Origin: Primula veris
Lineage: Eukaryota > Streptophyta > Magnoliopsida > Ericales > Primulaceae
Assembly: GCA_963682055.1 (NCBI GenBank)
Contig: OY821741.1
Coordinates: forward strand, 3,665,501 to 3,729,500
DNA: 64,000 bases
Direction: 5' to 3'
Below the pieces are notes generated by a model. That model was not told where the DNA came from. It made no database searches and worked only from the letters and a program-made list of their open reading frames with translations. Below, one piece after another: positions 22,233-33,617 of the stretch. The position numbers were made by a program, and so were the translations under genes. Within the stretch, counting starts at the first letter, position 1. The number at the start of each line of letters is the position of its first letter.

Positions 22233-23037
22233 CAATTTGTAAGCCTAGAGTGGGACCAAATGTGGTCATGACAGTTTGTGTGAAACTATGTACTCTGAAT
22301 TAGCACATTTTGTGCAAGTTTATCTATAATCAGAAACAGATGTGGTTATGATTGTATGTTTGGAACGTTCCCTTTGTATGATATTTTCTATGAGTTCAGA
22401 TTGTGGATGTAGGCCCTTGGCCTCACTTTTTTCTTTTGTTTCATAAACTTGATTTCGATGATTTTTTTAGTCGAGGCCAGCATAGAATCATATCTTCCGG
22501 GATGGTGTTTGTTTTAGATTAGTTCTATTTCAGATGAATTTGTTCTTTGTTTCCATTACCATTGATTAAATGGTTCAGTGTTGTGCCCCACTGAATGTGA
22601 ATGAATTCTCTAAATGTTTCGGGGTAGCAGAAGCCAAGTCAATGCCCACCAAGGTAAGCTTACACTACATGGGATAATGTAGTTTACGCTACACCACCAT
22701 TAGAATCATTACATTCCACCATGGTCCGCAACATGCGACCACGCAGCCCACAAAGGGTAAGCTTACACTACCTGGGATAATGTAGTTAACTCTACACCAC
22801 CCTTACAATCATTACATTCCACCACGCTCCACAATCTGTGACCATGCAGGCAGGATTCGTGCTGATCTCTAGTATCGGTCGAACACTGCAAATCCCGGCG
22901 TCACCCCTTATGTGCCCCGTGGACGGGTTTTGTACTAGCAGACTAGCCCCGGTTGAACACTGTAATCCCGGCGTCACCATTTTGGCGCACTGCGTGTCAC
23001 ATGTATTGGTGTAATGACATACATGGTGTTTTTTCAG
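22233..23037. other. 3' flank of RWP-RK gene and truncated leader of copy 2
   Basis: It holds the AT-rich 3' flank of the RWP-RK gene to 22566, then the copy 2 leader with the 103-bp tandem repeat. The leader is interrupted after 23009, where 466 bp found in copies 1 and 3 are gone and 28 bp (23010-23037) stand instead. Confidence 0.8.
23010..23037 (+). other. Filler DNA at a private deletion, copy 2
   Basis: The 28 bp tgtaatgacat..ttttttcag repeat the sequence found at about 23066-23092 inside the following exon. They replace the 466 bp that correspond to 444-909 in copy 1. The junction keeps a pyrimidine-rich tract and CAG directly before the exon. Confidence 0.9.
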
Positions 23038-24176
23038 CCTAGTGAAGGAGAAGAATATGATGTGGGTAATGACATACATGGTGTTTTTTCAGATAAATTC
23101 AAGAAATATGTCTGGGAGGAGAACCTTTTATGCGGGGTATGGAGTCCACATGAAGACGCTGATTTCTGTTTTTTCGAAAAGGAAAACGAATGTGATGGTT
23201 TCACTTCAGGTAATTTCTATTAATTTTGTTGGCCTAGCAATTTAGCACCTCATTCCGCTTTCTTCATTTGCTGCATCACAAGGATGTCCGCTAGTACTAC
23301 TTTATTTTGTTGTTTTTGTAGTGCCTTCCAAATTGATATTATATGTGGAAAAGAGCCGTTAAGGCTCAGATAAGGCAGGACCTGGTGTTCCATTTCTTAT
23401 CTTCAACGATCTCTATCCTTAATAATACTAACATTTGTTTCTTTTTCTTTTTTGATTCTTCCCGGGGATATACAAATATAGCTTATCGTCACTCTACTAC
23501 GGGTATTTTTTCAGTCATGATGTCTGCCTGGTTCAATTTTGGAGAGTGGAAGAATTCGTAAATAGCGTTGATCATTATGATGTGAGATGCTTCTTACGAA
23601 GGACTTTGCCGTTATCGGATGAATACGCGTGATGTCATCATAACCGGCGATGGAAGAGGTGGAGTGATTGATCGCGTGTTTAAGAGCAAGAGAATGGAAT
23701 TTACTCCTTATGTAGCCTATTACTCATCCGAAGAGTATCCCCACAGAGATATGGCCCTATCTTGCCAAATTGAGTCCTCTCTTATAGTTCCATTGTGTAA
23801 TTCTTCTGGGTGTGTTGTTGGCACGATCAAGTTTGTATCAGCAGGGGTGACGTGGGATCTTTTTCTAGAATTCATTACAAATCAGCTTCTTTCGATTGAG
23901 CCGGTTTGCATCTTACCTGCTAGCACAACATTCTTTTTTGTTGATATTGAAGTTAATTTTTATTTACTTTAAAAAAAATGGCGTGAATTGTTTCCAAACA
24001 TAGTGTTAGCATGTGGCGAGATTTGATATCTTTTGAGTTCTTATGATGGGAATCTAGAATTTGACATGAATTGACCGACCCTATTCCTTATCCTTTTTCT
24101 TTAAGTTCTCTTTTCATTTCCCATGCAGGAGAACGGCCTGAAATGGGTTGATAGTTGCAAAGATCTTTGTGGGCAA
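23038..24176 (+). pseudogene. 5' exons of NLP-derived GAF-PB1 gene, frame-broken, copy 2
   Basis: This is the counterpart of 910-2048 with the same frame breaks, so they are inherited. Block a is 23038-23209 and block d is 24129-24176. Private to copy 2 is the upstream deletion and filler, which leaves a new acceptor-like context. Shared with copy 3 but not copy 1 is an A at 23370 where copy 1 has the G of a consensus donor gtaagg, so block b has no GT donor here. The GAF part reads KFVSAG rather than KFLSAG. Confidence 0.65.
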
Positions 24177-24293
24177 GTAAGTGGCGAATTTTATGGATAA
24201 AAACGGTTCAACTGGTTAAAATTTATATAATTTCTGTGTCATTATTTTGTAGCCTCTGATATTTGTTACCTTTGCTTCATTTTCGTTTTCAAG

Positions 24294-25301
24294 TATGTTT
24301 CGTCGAGCGATTGCGTCCTTAAAGCTGTGTCCGAAATCAATAAGGTAGTGAAAATAATTCGTAAGAGATTGAAACTTGGTGGTGTAGTTTGTGCTCAGAC
24401 TTGGTTGTTGTGCAAGTTATGCAATTCTTTATCTACCACCGAAAGATTAGATGATAGACTTGGTGCTTCTTACCTGGATTATTTCTCAAGAGCTGAATCA
24501 ATGTGTGTTTTGCAAAAGCTTGAAGGGGTTGTTGGCAAAGCGGCAGAGTCGTCTCATAATTTGGTGTATTGTGAAAATGTTGCTAACTTCAGCATTCTTG
24601 AGTATCCTTTAGCTCACTTAGCCCGCATTTATAACCTCTCTGCTTGTTTTGCAATCTGCTTGCAATCGAAACATAGTGGGGACCAAGCTTATGTGTTAGA
24701 GTTTTTTCTTAGCCCGAGGTTTGTTGAAGGTAAAGATTTTAGGGCAGTGCTTGTTCCTATACTTGATGCAATGAGGCAAAGTTTCCGAACATTTAAGGTC
24801 GCTTCTGGAATAGAACTCATGGATGGTTTATCTGCCCGAGTTATTGATGCTAATTTTCAAGACCAATTTGAAACCTTGGAAATTGGTGTCGGAAATGTCG
24901 ATGCTTTTAATTTACTTGAAACTTTAGAAGAAAATGAGGAAAGTTCTAGTAGTGAAACCGACGACTGGATAATTGGAGTAGAAACATCATCCGAAGATAT
25001 GGAATACGCCTCAGTTGTTTCTGCTTCAACTGTTCAAAGTGGAATGCATGTGACCGTAGAGGCTAATTATGGAGTTACTTTCATTGTATTTCCATTCTGT
25101 GCTTCTTCGAGGATTCATGAGTTGTATGACCAAGTGTCTCAGAGGCTAGAACTAGATAGTGGAGCCTACGATCTTAAATACCCAGACGAAGACAATGACC
25201 TGATCTTATTAGCATGCGATGAGGATCTGCATAATTATATTTCTAGCTCAACAGAAGAGGAAAACTATACTTTGAAGAAAATCCCTTGGGACCGAAACTA
25301 A
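24294..25301 (+). CDS. Terminal exon of NLP-derived GAF-PB1 gene, copy 2
   Basis: These 335 open codons carry the second GAF part and the PB1 domain as in copy 1, without RWP-RK. Against copy 1, Leu replaces Arg before EGVVGKAAESS, Ala replaces Asp in the LSxCFAIC stretch, and VTVEAN replaces MTIEAN at the start of PB1; copy 3 shares all of these. The stop lies 165 bp before the Gypsy insertion, so the element probably sits in the 3' untranslated or flanking region. Confidence 0.75.
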   Translation, partial: YVSSSDCVLKAVSEINKVVKIIRKRLKLGGVVCAQTWLLCKLCNSLSTTERLDDRLGASYLDYFSRAESMCVLQKLEGVVGKAAESSHNLVYCENVANFSILEYPLAHLARIYNLSACFAICLQSKHSGDQAYVLEFFLSPRFVEGKDFRAVLVPILDAMRQSFRTFKVASGIELMDGLSARVIDANFQDQFETLEIGVGNVDAFNLLETLEENEESSSSETDDWIIGVETSSEDMEYASVVSASTVQSGMHVTVEANYGVTFIVFPFCASSRIHELYDQVSQRLELDSGAYDLKYPDEDNDLILLACDEDLHNYISSSTEEENYTLKKIPWDRN

Positions 25302-25466
25302 TTGCAAAATCATGGAGAAAATGATTTGCTGCAATAAAATCCGGAATCACGGGCTTGCTGTTGTGAGCCTCTCAGCCTGCTGAGCTGGATCCATTATGAC
25401 GTGGACACATATGTCGTTGCTGGAACGGATTCCCTAATGCCGACTGAAGAGCTACTTGACATCTGT

Positions 25467-27311
25467 TGTCACGCCCCAAAATCCATAGAACACGAACATC
25501 GAGGCATGACCTTTTTAAAACAAAAGGAAAGAGAACCTGTTGGTACGAAATTTAAAAAAAATTTTAAAAGAAAACATTTGCGAGCTAAAGGAACAATTAA
25601 CGGATAAATAAAAAAGTTTGCCAAACGCGGCTACAAGATAATAAAATAAACGAATGTAAATTGCCCGTAGGCTACAACCTCAAAATGAACTAAGTAAAAA
25701 GGAAGCGACTAAAGAAGCCCCGAACCCATGCGATACCGCGCTAATGCACCTAGCCAACGCCTCAACCTAATTTGTACCTGAAAGACAAAAATTGTAACGG
25801 TGAGTCCCACGCACATAACTAGACGGGACGGCACAACAACACCGTCACTCCATCCCATAAATGCAAGAACTCACAAATTCTACAACTACGATAATCGACG
25901 TATAAAAAGAAATATAATGACATTCTACAACGGGATAAATTAAATAAATTAAATAACATCAACACACATCTATAGCATACATGGACCTCTCACGCCACCT
26001 ACCCCGGTCCGTAAGGTAGGTCATTCCCTATTCCTTCGACCGTCTTCTGTCCCCGGAATTAGGGAGAGACAGAGACCATTGCAACATAAAAGTAGATTTA
26101 TAGTGCGCACTTGGACCTCTCACGCCACTCGCCCCAGTCCGTAAGACGAGTCATTCCTTATCCCTTCGGCCGTCTTCTGTCCCCGGAATTAGGGAGAGAC
26201 AGAGACCATTGCTAACATAAAAATAAATAGTGCACACTGGGACCTTTAACGCCACTCGCCCCGGTCCGTAAGACGAGTCATTCCCTATCCCCTCGGCCGT
26301 CTTCTGTCCCCGGAATTAGGGAGAGACAGAGACCATTGCCACTACAGCTAAATCACAAGGCCTCGGCCAATAATATAAATCCATGCAAATAACACATTCT
26401 CATACTACCAACATTCTCAAACGTCACTATAACGTCAATCAACATAACACATAACCATATGTACTAAATTCGCAACTAGCCAAACAACTTCAATAACGTA
26501 AAATCCCATTCGGGCATTTTAACAAACACCTTGTATGCACAATCTAAAACTCATCTCTTTTCAACAATATTTTACTCAATTCTATCAACAACCATAATAA
26601 CATATATTTAACGCATAAAACACGCAAACCCATCAATATTCTCATCAATCCAAAATTTATATATCTAAGGTCTTAACCTCTACCATTCAAATAAATGGAA
26701 TTAAAAGTGTAGCAACTAACCCAATTAACAATATAAGAACATAATTGATATAAAAGGCAAAAACCCCCAATTTATAATAAACGTAAAACCTAATCCTAAC
26801 ATACACCCTCATCTAGTCGCAATGGATAACCCCCGTTACCTTAGCGCGTAGAGGAGATGCTCCCGGTATGAGCCCGCTAATGGTGGTTTCCTTTTCCTCT
26901 TCTTCTTCTTCTTCTTTTTGTCTCTTTCTCTCTCTTTCTCTCTCTTCTTCTCTCTTCTTCTCTCTTTACTGATTTTTTTGCTTTTGAAAAGTGGCTGGAA
27001 AGTGTTTATAAAAGCTGTTTTGAGATAGTTTGTGGTAACGAACTATTTGGTCCCCAAAGTTCTAAAAGTTAACTCTTAATCCAAAAATATAGTTTTACTA
27101 CTCAAAAATACAAATCTTAAGAAATAAATCTATTGGGTCCTTTTTATTAGTAAAATTAGTAACAGGTTTTAAAAATAAAGCTTTTCGGAAGAGTTTCGGT
27201 TTTTGACTAAAAATTAGTCGAGTGACCGGTTTTTGGTAAAATTTTGTATAAAACGTTTTTGGATAAATTAAATCATAAATAAAACCATTTATAAAAATAC
27301 GGGATGTTACA
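25467..27311 (-). repeat. 3' LTR of Gypsy element, copy 2
   Basis: 1,845 bp, starting tgtcacgccccaaaat and ending gggatgttaca on the + strand; on the element's strand it begins TGTAACATCCC and ends CA. It contains three roughly 127-bp internal repeats and a CT-rich tract (26889-26970). About 16 differences from the other LTR were counted by eye, roughly 0.9%. Confidence 0.95.
25983..26340 (-). repeat. Three internal ~127-bp repeats in LTR
   Basis: Units at 25983-26112, 26113-26239 and 26240-26340 each run from ggacct..acgccac through cgtcttctgtccccgg to gagacagagaccattg. The same triplet is in every LTR of the window, near 34134-34491 and 59038-59395. Position inside the LTR suggests promoter-region repeats, but that is inference. 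Confidence 0.85.
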
Positions 27312-27746
27312 ACTAACCCTCCTTAAAAGAATTTCGTCCCGAAATTTCCTATCTAAACAACTATACCCAGAAATGATAAAATTACAATAAGACCATAAGA
27401 ATGTAAACGCTCAATTCGTGTGATAATTCAAAAATAAAATACGCAAGGTTCACAGCCCGTAACAGCTCCATAACTCATTACATGAACAACACATAAGAAT
27501 CTCTCATAAGGTAAATATGCAATATCAAACATAAGGGTTCACAACCCGTAGCAACTCCATAATTCAATACATGAACAACATGTAAGAATCTCAAATAAGG
27601 TAAACACCTATATGCAATATCAAACATAATAAAAGACAACTCAACAACTTCATAACTCTAGGCGTTACAACCAAAAATAAACTCCAAACTCTAGGCGTTA
27701 CAACCCTTCCCCGATAAAGAAATTTCGTCCCGAAATTAGAATGTAT
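27312..27746 (-). other. Gypsy 3' untranslated region with purine tract and short repeats
   Basis: Next to the LTR, ccctcctt (27317-27324) is the polypurine tract of the element. A palindrome aatttcgtcccgaaatt occurs at both ends of this stretch (about 27330 and 27722). Between them an 80-95 bp block beginning ggttcacagcccgta is repeated with changes. The copy 3 counterpart is 60367-60801. Confidence 0.7.
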
Positions 27747-28166
27747 CTAAAGAAAAGTACCTAAAGAAAAGTCGAGATTAGGATATTTCCTCTTCATCTC
27801 ATCCTCGCGTTCCCAAGTTGCCTCCTCGGCCCCGTGATGTTTCCAAACCACCTTTACTAATCTAATCGTTTTTCCTCGAAGTTCCTTCTCTTGCACATCG
27901 ATAATCCTCATAGGTCCCACTTCGTAGGTCACATCCGCACTAACCTCAATGTCCTCAAAGTCCACCACGTGTGAAGGGTCGTGATGATACTTTTTCAACA
28001 TCGACACATGGAACACCGGGTGAACCCCCGCCAACTTTGGTGGTAAGTCCAACCGGTAAGCAACTTCTCCAACTCGGTCCACGATCTCAAATGGTCCGAT
28101 AAATCTCGGGCTCAACTTCCCTTTTGAGCCAAACCTCATAACCCCCTTCCTTGGCGAAACTCGCAA
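27747..28166 (-). pseudogene. Gypsy integrase C-terminus with chromodomain-like tail, copy 2
   Basis: This 139-codon segment contains GSKGKLSPRFIGPFEI and HPVFHVSMLKKY, typical of the Gypsy integrase C-terminal domain, followed by a chromodomain-type end (VVWKHHGAEEATWERE, then MKRKYPNL). It is in a different frame from the integrase core before it. The break lies at a G run near 28170-28175 and looks like loss of one base. Chromodomains in this group steer insertion toward marked chromatin. Confidence 0.85.
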
Positions 28167-29368
28167 AAATACTTGATCCCCTTTTTGAACTCCAAAGGTC
28201 TCCTCCTCTTATCCGCATAACTCTTTTGTCTACTTCGGGCCGTCTCAAGCCTTTGTCGAATTAACTTAATCTTTTCTGTCGTTTCTTGAACCAATTGCGG
28301 TCCTAGCATTTCTGCTTCCCCCACCTCGGTCCAACACACCGGAGACCTACACGGCCGCCCGTATAAAGCCTCAAAAGGTGCCATGCCAATACTAGCTTGG
28401 AAGCTATTATTATACGCAAACTCAACCAAGGGTAGATGGCTCTCCCAGCCTCCCTTGAAGTCATTCACACATGCGCGCAACATATCCTCTAACACTTGGA
28501 TAGTCCGCTCCAATTGTCCATCCGTTTGAGGATGAAACGTCGTGCTCATTGTCAATTTGGTCCCTAAGGCATTTTGCAATGCACCCCAGAACCTCGACAC
28601 AAACCTCGCGTCTCGATCCGATACTATCGAAATCGGCACCCCATGAAGTCTAACAATTTCCTTAATATACTTCCGTCCCAAAATTTCCACCGTATTCGTC
28701 ATCTTAATCGCAATGAAGTGTGCGGATTTGGTCAAACGGTCGACCACAACCCACACAACATCATTCCCACTTACCGATCTAGGTAAGTTGGTCACAAAGT
28801 CCATTGCTATCCTTTCCCACTTCCATTCTGCTACCGGTAAGGGTTGGAGCATACCCGCCGGCCTTTGGTGTTCCGCTTTCACTTGTTGGCAGGTTAGGCA
28901 CCTGCTAACAAATGAAGCTACATCTCGTTTCATTCCGAGCCACCAAAATTGTCTCTTCGCATCGTGATACATTTTCGTCCCGCCGGGATGAACGGCTAAT
29001 CGGGAGTGGTGAAACTCCTTTAATACCTCATCCCTCATGTTTTCTGTCACATAAGTTCTTCCCTTAAAGCGTAGTCCTCCATCGGTTCCTTTCGTCCAAC
29101 CCTCTAATCCTTCGCTCGAACTTATCTGTTTCTCAAAGTTCTCCACTTTCTCATCCCCTTCTTGTGCTTTCAAAACCCTACTCACAAGTTCCGGTTGTAC
29201 CACTATTGTGTACAAAGTCCCTCCATTAACCTGTCCAAACTCCAAGTCGAACTCGTTCACTTTTCCCATCATCCTCCATTCCTCGATCGCCACATGCGCT
29301 AACGTCGCATGGGACTTTCGACTCAAAGCATCCGCCACTACATTGGCCTTTCCCGGATGATAGTGCAA
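28136..29368 (-). pseudogene. Gypsy RNase H end and integrase core, copy 2
   Basis: 410 codons begin with the end of RNase H ([15 protein letters not shown]). The zinc-binding H-H-C-C module follows ([11 protein letters not shown] to CLTCQQVK), then the integrase catalytic region with [17 protein letters not shown] and [11 protein letters not shown], where the D, D and E residues sit. The frame is separated from the preceding RT-RNase H frame only by one TAG at 29378-29380, and it runs out of frame before the chromodomain tail. Confidence 0.9.
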
Positions 29369-29380
29369 GTCATAGTCGTA

Positions 29381-30874
29381 CTATTCCAAATATTCCATCC
29401 ATCGTCGTTGTCGCATATTTAGATCACGTTGGGTAAAGATATGCCCTAAGCTCTTGTGATCCGAGAACACTTCGAACTTTTCCCCGAACAGATAATGTCT
29501 CCATATCTTCAACGCATTAACTATTGCCGCTAGCTCTAGGTCATGAGTCGGATAGTTCTTTTCGTGAACCTTTAATTGTCGGGAAGCATATGCGATAACC
29601 TTTCCGTCTTGCATCAAGACGCAACCCAAGCCTTCTTTCGAAGCATCGCAATACACTTGATAACCCTTTCCTTGCTCGGGAATAACTAGTATGGGAGAAC
29701 TAGTCAACCGCTTTTTGAGCTCTAGGAAAGCTTTCTCGCAAGCCTCACTCCACACGAACTTCACCCCTTTCTTGGTAAGGTAAGTCATTGGAGTCGCTAA
29801 TTTCGAGAAGTCCTTGACGAACCGTCGATAGTACCCCGCTAACCCCAAGAAACTTCGAATCTCGAACACGTTCTTCGGTTGTGTCCAATCCGAAACCGCC
29901 TCAATTTTCGTCGCGTCCACCTTTACCCCTTCTTCCGAGATCACATGTCCCAGAAATTTCACCTCATTTAGCCAAAATTCATATTTGCTAAATTTTCCGT
30001 AAAGTTGGTGCTCCCTCAACGTGAGCAACGCTAAACGGAGATGCTCCTCGTGTTCCTCTCTTGAACTCGAGTAAATCAAAATATCGTCGACGAAGACCAC
30101 CACGAACTTGTCGAGATACTCCTTAAAGATTCGGTTCATTAACTCCATAAATGTTGCCGGCGCATTAGTTAACCCGAACGGCATGACCACAAACTCATAG
30201 TGACCATACCGGGTCCTAAAGGCCGTTTTCGAAATATCCTCATCTTTCACCCTCAATTGGTGATAGCCTGATCGCAAGTCGATTTTTGAAAAGAACGTTG
30301 CTCCTTTCAGTTGGTCAAACAAATCATCAATTCGAGGTAGTGGATACTTATTCTTAATAGTCACCCTATTTAGCTTTCGATAGTCGATGCACATCCTCAT
30401 CGATCCATCTTTCTTTTGCACGAATAAGGCTGGTGCCGCCCACGGTGACGTACTCCGCCTAATAAACCCCTTCTCTAGCAGTTCTTCTAACTGCTTACTT
30501 AACTCCTTCAACTCTGCTAGTGCCAAACGGTACGGGGAAATGGCTATGGGTGCCGTTCCCGGTACCAAGTCGATAGAAAAGTCTAACCCTCTCTTCGGTG
30601 GCAACCCCGGTAGATCCTTCGGAAACACATCTCTAAAATCGTCCACTACGCGTGGCCACATTTCCACTTCCTCATCGTTATCCACTATCGAGACACTAGC
30701 CAAAAGACAAGACAGGTTGCCCATAACCCGCTTGGAATAATATGGAATAGAAGAAAGGGTAGTGTCCCTTTCCCCGCGAAAGAACACCTCATCTCCAGAT
30801 GAAGTTGTAAGGAAAACTTTTCGTTCGAACACAATCGATGAAAGAGTTGAAATGAACCAACCAGTCCATTCCAA
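29381..30874 (-). pseudogene. Gypsy reverse transcriptase-RNase H, copy 2
   Basis: 497 codons. Reverse transcriptase motifs visible include [37 protein letters not shown] and the catalytic [10 protein letters not shown]. RNase H follows with [14 protein letters not shown] and [10 protein letters not shown]. The frame is shifted against the Gag-protease frame upstream (they overlap at 30789-30874) and ends at the TAG noted above. Copy 3 has the same stop and shift. Confidence 0.92.
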
Positions 30875-32567
30875 GAATCACGTCGAACCCCGACATCTCT
30901 ATAACAATTAAATCAAATATAAACACGTGGTCTGCGACCACCATCTCACAAGACCGACACACTCGGTCCAACACAACTCGACCCCCAACAGGAGTCTCTA
31001 CAACACTCGGGTTCTCTAGAACCCCAATTTCTAACAACAAAGACTCAACTAGACTTCTAGATATAAAAGAACGCGAAGCCCCCGTATCGAAAAGAACATG
31101 TGCCCAAGATGAGCACACAAGAACCATACCTTGTACATTTGCCGGATCTCCTTGGTTTGGCAACTGTGGCAAGGCAAATAGACGTGCTTGAATTGGTGGG
31201 TTTCCTTGCGGTCCTCGAATTCCCCCATGATTCCCTCGGTTCCCCGGGCCCTGATAGCCTCCTCGGTAGTTCCCACGGTTCCCCCCTCCTTGGTGGTTAC
31301 CTCGAAACCCTCCCCCTTGGTTCCCAGGTAATTGGTGTGATGGTACGAATCCTGGTCCTCTTGGTGGTGGTGGTGGCAACCTAGGTTGGTTAAAGGGCCG
31401 GTTGGTGTCGATTCTTCCTTGTCCCCTGGGACAAACCCTTGCCGTATGTCCAAATCGGTTGCAAGTCCTACATTGGACCCTAGGGCACTCGAATTGTCGA
31501 TGGTTCGCGTCTCCACAGTGGAAACACGCTCCCCTTATCATGACGTTTGTCGGCGGTGGGTTAAAACTCCTCTCTCCTCTTCCCGGTTGTTGAAATCGCG
31601 AATTATTCGCCACATCCCAAGTCCGCTTTTTATCTTCCCTCGGAGCATTTCCGGCTTTCGACTTCTCCGAGATTCGCTTGTTATGGAGTAGAGCTCCTTC
31701 CACAGCTTGGGCTGATTTTACCAATTCACTATAGTTGACATGTCGAGCCGATGCCAATTGTAGCGAGATGGTCGGATTCAACCCCTTCATGAATCTCCTA
31801 CATCTTTCTGCACCCCCTATAACCGATTCTGGGGCATACCTCGAGAGTGAGGTAAACTTCAGTTGGTATGCTTGAACGGTCATACCACCTTGATACAGCT
31901 CCTCGAAACGTCTTCTCATTTCGTCCTTATAAGAATCTGGAAGGAACTGTCGATTAAACAATTCGATGAACTCGTTCCATTCGAAGTTGCTTATGTCGTA
32001 TGTATCCACAATTCCCAACCACCACTTCCGTGCTTCACCCTTTAGGTGAAACTGAGCCATATTCATCCTTTGCTCCCCATTTACTATTCCTGCAGCCGAT
32101 AAATATTTCTCCATTTCATCCACCCATCCCTCAGCTATGGATGGTTCACCTAACCCATCGAAAGTCGGAGCCCCCAATCGGGTGAAGTTAAGCAATCCAT
32201 TGTTGCTTGAACTCCCAGCTTGTGCATTCTGCACCATCATTTGCACCACCTTCTGAAGGTCGGTCATCACTTGATTAGCATTGACCGTTTCCGGTTCCGG
32301 TGCAAAGGTCTCTTCTTCTTCCACATTCACTTCCTCATACACATTCTCAGCCTCGGGTTGCTCAAGTGGTGGGGCATTAGTGTTATCTCTTCCCCCACAA
32401 TTTCTTACAGTCCTTATTCCTCTAGTTGCTCTACGCCCCCTTGGAGCTCTTCCTCCTCCTCCATTTGTCCTACCTCGGGTAGCCGCACCGCTTGATGGTG
32501 ATGCGCCCCCACGTGTAGCTGGTCTCCTTCCACCAGTCCTTGTAGTAATAGCCATTACTACATACAT
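30789..32567 (-). CDS. Gypsy Gag-protease, copy 2
   Basis: 592 codons. The start has an Arg/Gly-rich N-terminus, and a second ATG 12 bases in (MAITTRTGG) is an alternative start. The capsid region includes [10 protein letters not shown] and YAPESV. Two CCHC zinc knuckles follow ([14 protein letters not shown] and [14 protein letters not shown]), then a Gly/Asn/Arg-rich linker, then aspartic protease with [13 protein letters not shown]. Gag packages element RNA and the protease cuts the polyprotein. The frame ends shortly after the protease; the continuation into RT is in another frame, either through mutation or a programmed shift. Confidence 0.9.
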   Translation of the reverse strand: MYVVMAITTRTGGRRPATRGGASPSSGAATRGRTNGGGGRAPRGRRATRGIRTVRNCGGRDNTNAPPLEQPEAENVYEEVNVEEEETFAPEPETVNANQVMTDLQKVVQMMVQNAQAGSSSNNGLLNFTRLGAPTFDGLGEPSIAEGWVDEMEKYLSAAGIVNGEQRMNMAQFHLKGEARKWWLGIVDTYDISNFEWNEFIELFNRQFLPDSYKDEMRRRFEELYQGGMTVQAYQLKFTSLSRYAPESVIGGAERCRRFMKGLNPTISLQLASARHVNYSELVKSAQAVEGALLHNKRISEKSKAGNAPREDKKRTWDVANNSRFQQPGRGERSFNPPPTNVMIRGACFHCGDANHRQFECPRVQCRTCNRFGHTARVCPRGQGRIDTNRPFNQPRLPPPPPRGPGFVPSHQLPGNQGGGFRGNHQGGGNRGNYRGGYQGPGNRGNHGGIRGPQGNPPIQARLFALPQLPNQGDPANVQGMVLVCSSWAHVLFDTGASRSFISRSLVESLLLEIGVLENPSVVETPVGGRVVLDRVCRSCEMVVADHVFIFDLIVIEMSGFDVILGMDWLVHFNSFIDCVRTKSFPYNFIWR

Positions 32568-33617
32568 TTAAAACCGACACTTTAGTTGTCTTACTCGACA
32601 CTACTACTCATACATGCATATTCATACATGATAAAAGCTCGGTTTACAAATCCATCACTTCATCAAGCTTTCTAAGGTTCAAAAACCGATTTTTACGAAT
32701 TCTCAATTTCGACGATATAATGCTTTGACTTTTCCAAAAATAGAAAATGAAAATTCCGAAATGCCAGAAAGATAGAGTACTGAATAACGAAGCCAACGCT
32801 TTAAGCGGAATCAGAATCGGAGTTAAAACGAAGAAGTTATGAGCGTTTGAAGTATAACGAGAAAAATAGCAAAATTGCTAGAACACGACCGATCGTTTTG
32901 GACAAAATTCTTCCAGAAAGTCAGAAAAATTTCGACCGATCACCTTTACAGACGACCGATCGTTTAATCTGCAGAAAATAAAGATTCAAAAACGCAAAAT
33001 TTCTCAACACTTGTAATATCCTACGTGTCATATATCACACAAATAACCCATTTAAGTCCGCAAACTTATTGCTATCAACATCCATTCGCATAAAATGTAC
33101 TTTAACACACAAGTTAATAATATGAAAACGCACTACGTAAAATCATCAACTTCACAATTCTCGCACTTAATACATCGCTACTACTTGACATACAACTTAC
33201 ACCTCATATACACTATATCAATTCACACACGCATCCAAACAACACAAAAGTGCGAGGGATCACCCATCACGATACGTTATCCTAAAGCATCCGAGCGTCC
33301 TCGCATACTCTAGAATTCCACATCGCTAAGGCATTCCTTCCCACATACCGACGAAAGGTCTATTCACTAGTTTGGCGAGCCGGGATCAACAAGTGTCCTC
33401 ATTGTCCCCAACTTCCCTCACATGTGAACTTTCCTTTCATCAAAAACAACTAAATTCTAGCTACATGTCTTAAGCTAAATGCAACCCCCTGTTTAAGAAA
33501 AAGTTTAAGTTTTTGGAAAAGTTTTGTAAAAATGATACGATGGATCTTGGTCCAATGGTTACCCATCTTCCCGTCGTCCCAAAGTATACAAGAACCTAGT
33601 TAGCTCTGATACCAACT
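32568..33617 (-). other. Gypsy 5' leader with primer-binding site, copy 2
   Basis: About 1,050 bp lie between the right LTR and gag. Three copies of the short motif cgaccgatc lie near 32887, 32934 and 32953. No other coding region was seen. Confidence 0.7.
33603..33614 (-). other. Primer-binding site of Gypsy element (initiator Met tRNA)
   Basis: On the minus strand TGGTATCAGAGC follows three bases after the LTR end. It is the complement of the plant initiator methionine tRNA 3' end, and it shows that the right LTR is the 5' LTR. Confidence 0.92.

Larger units (their letters stand above)
1..22566. repeat. Tandem array copy 1 (no LTR element)
   Basis: First period of a tandem array. The bases at position 1 recur at 22567 and 55184, and gene order and sequence follow almost base for base. 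This copy lacks the Gypsy element and the hAT-like MITE and so preserves both empty sites, near 3333-3338 and 3620-3635. The left edge is only the window edge, so the true unit boundary is unknown. Confidence 0.95.

Noticed and set aside
30387..32571. Plus-strand open frames opposite Gag and RT
   Set aside because: These are antisense shadows of the strongly supported minus-strand retroelement proteins.
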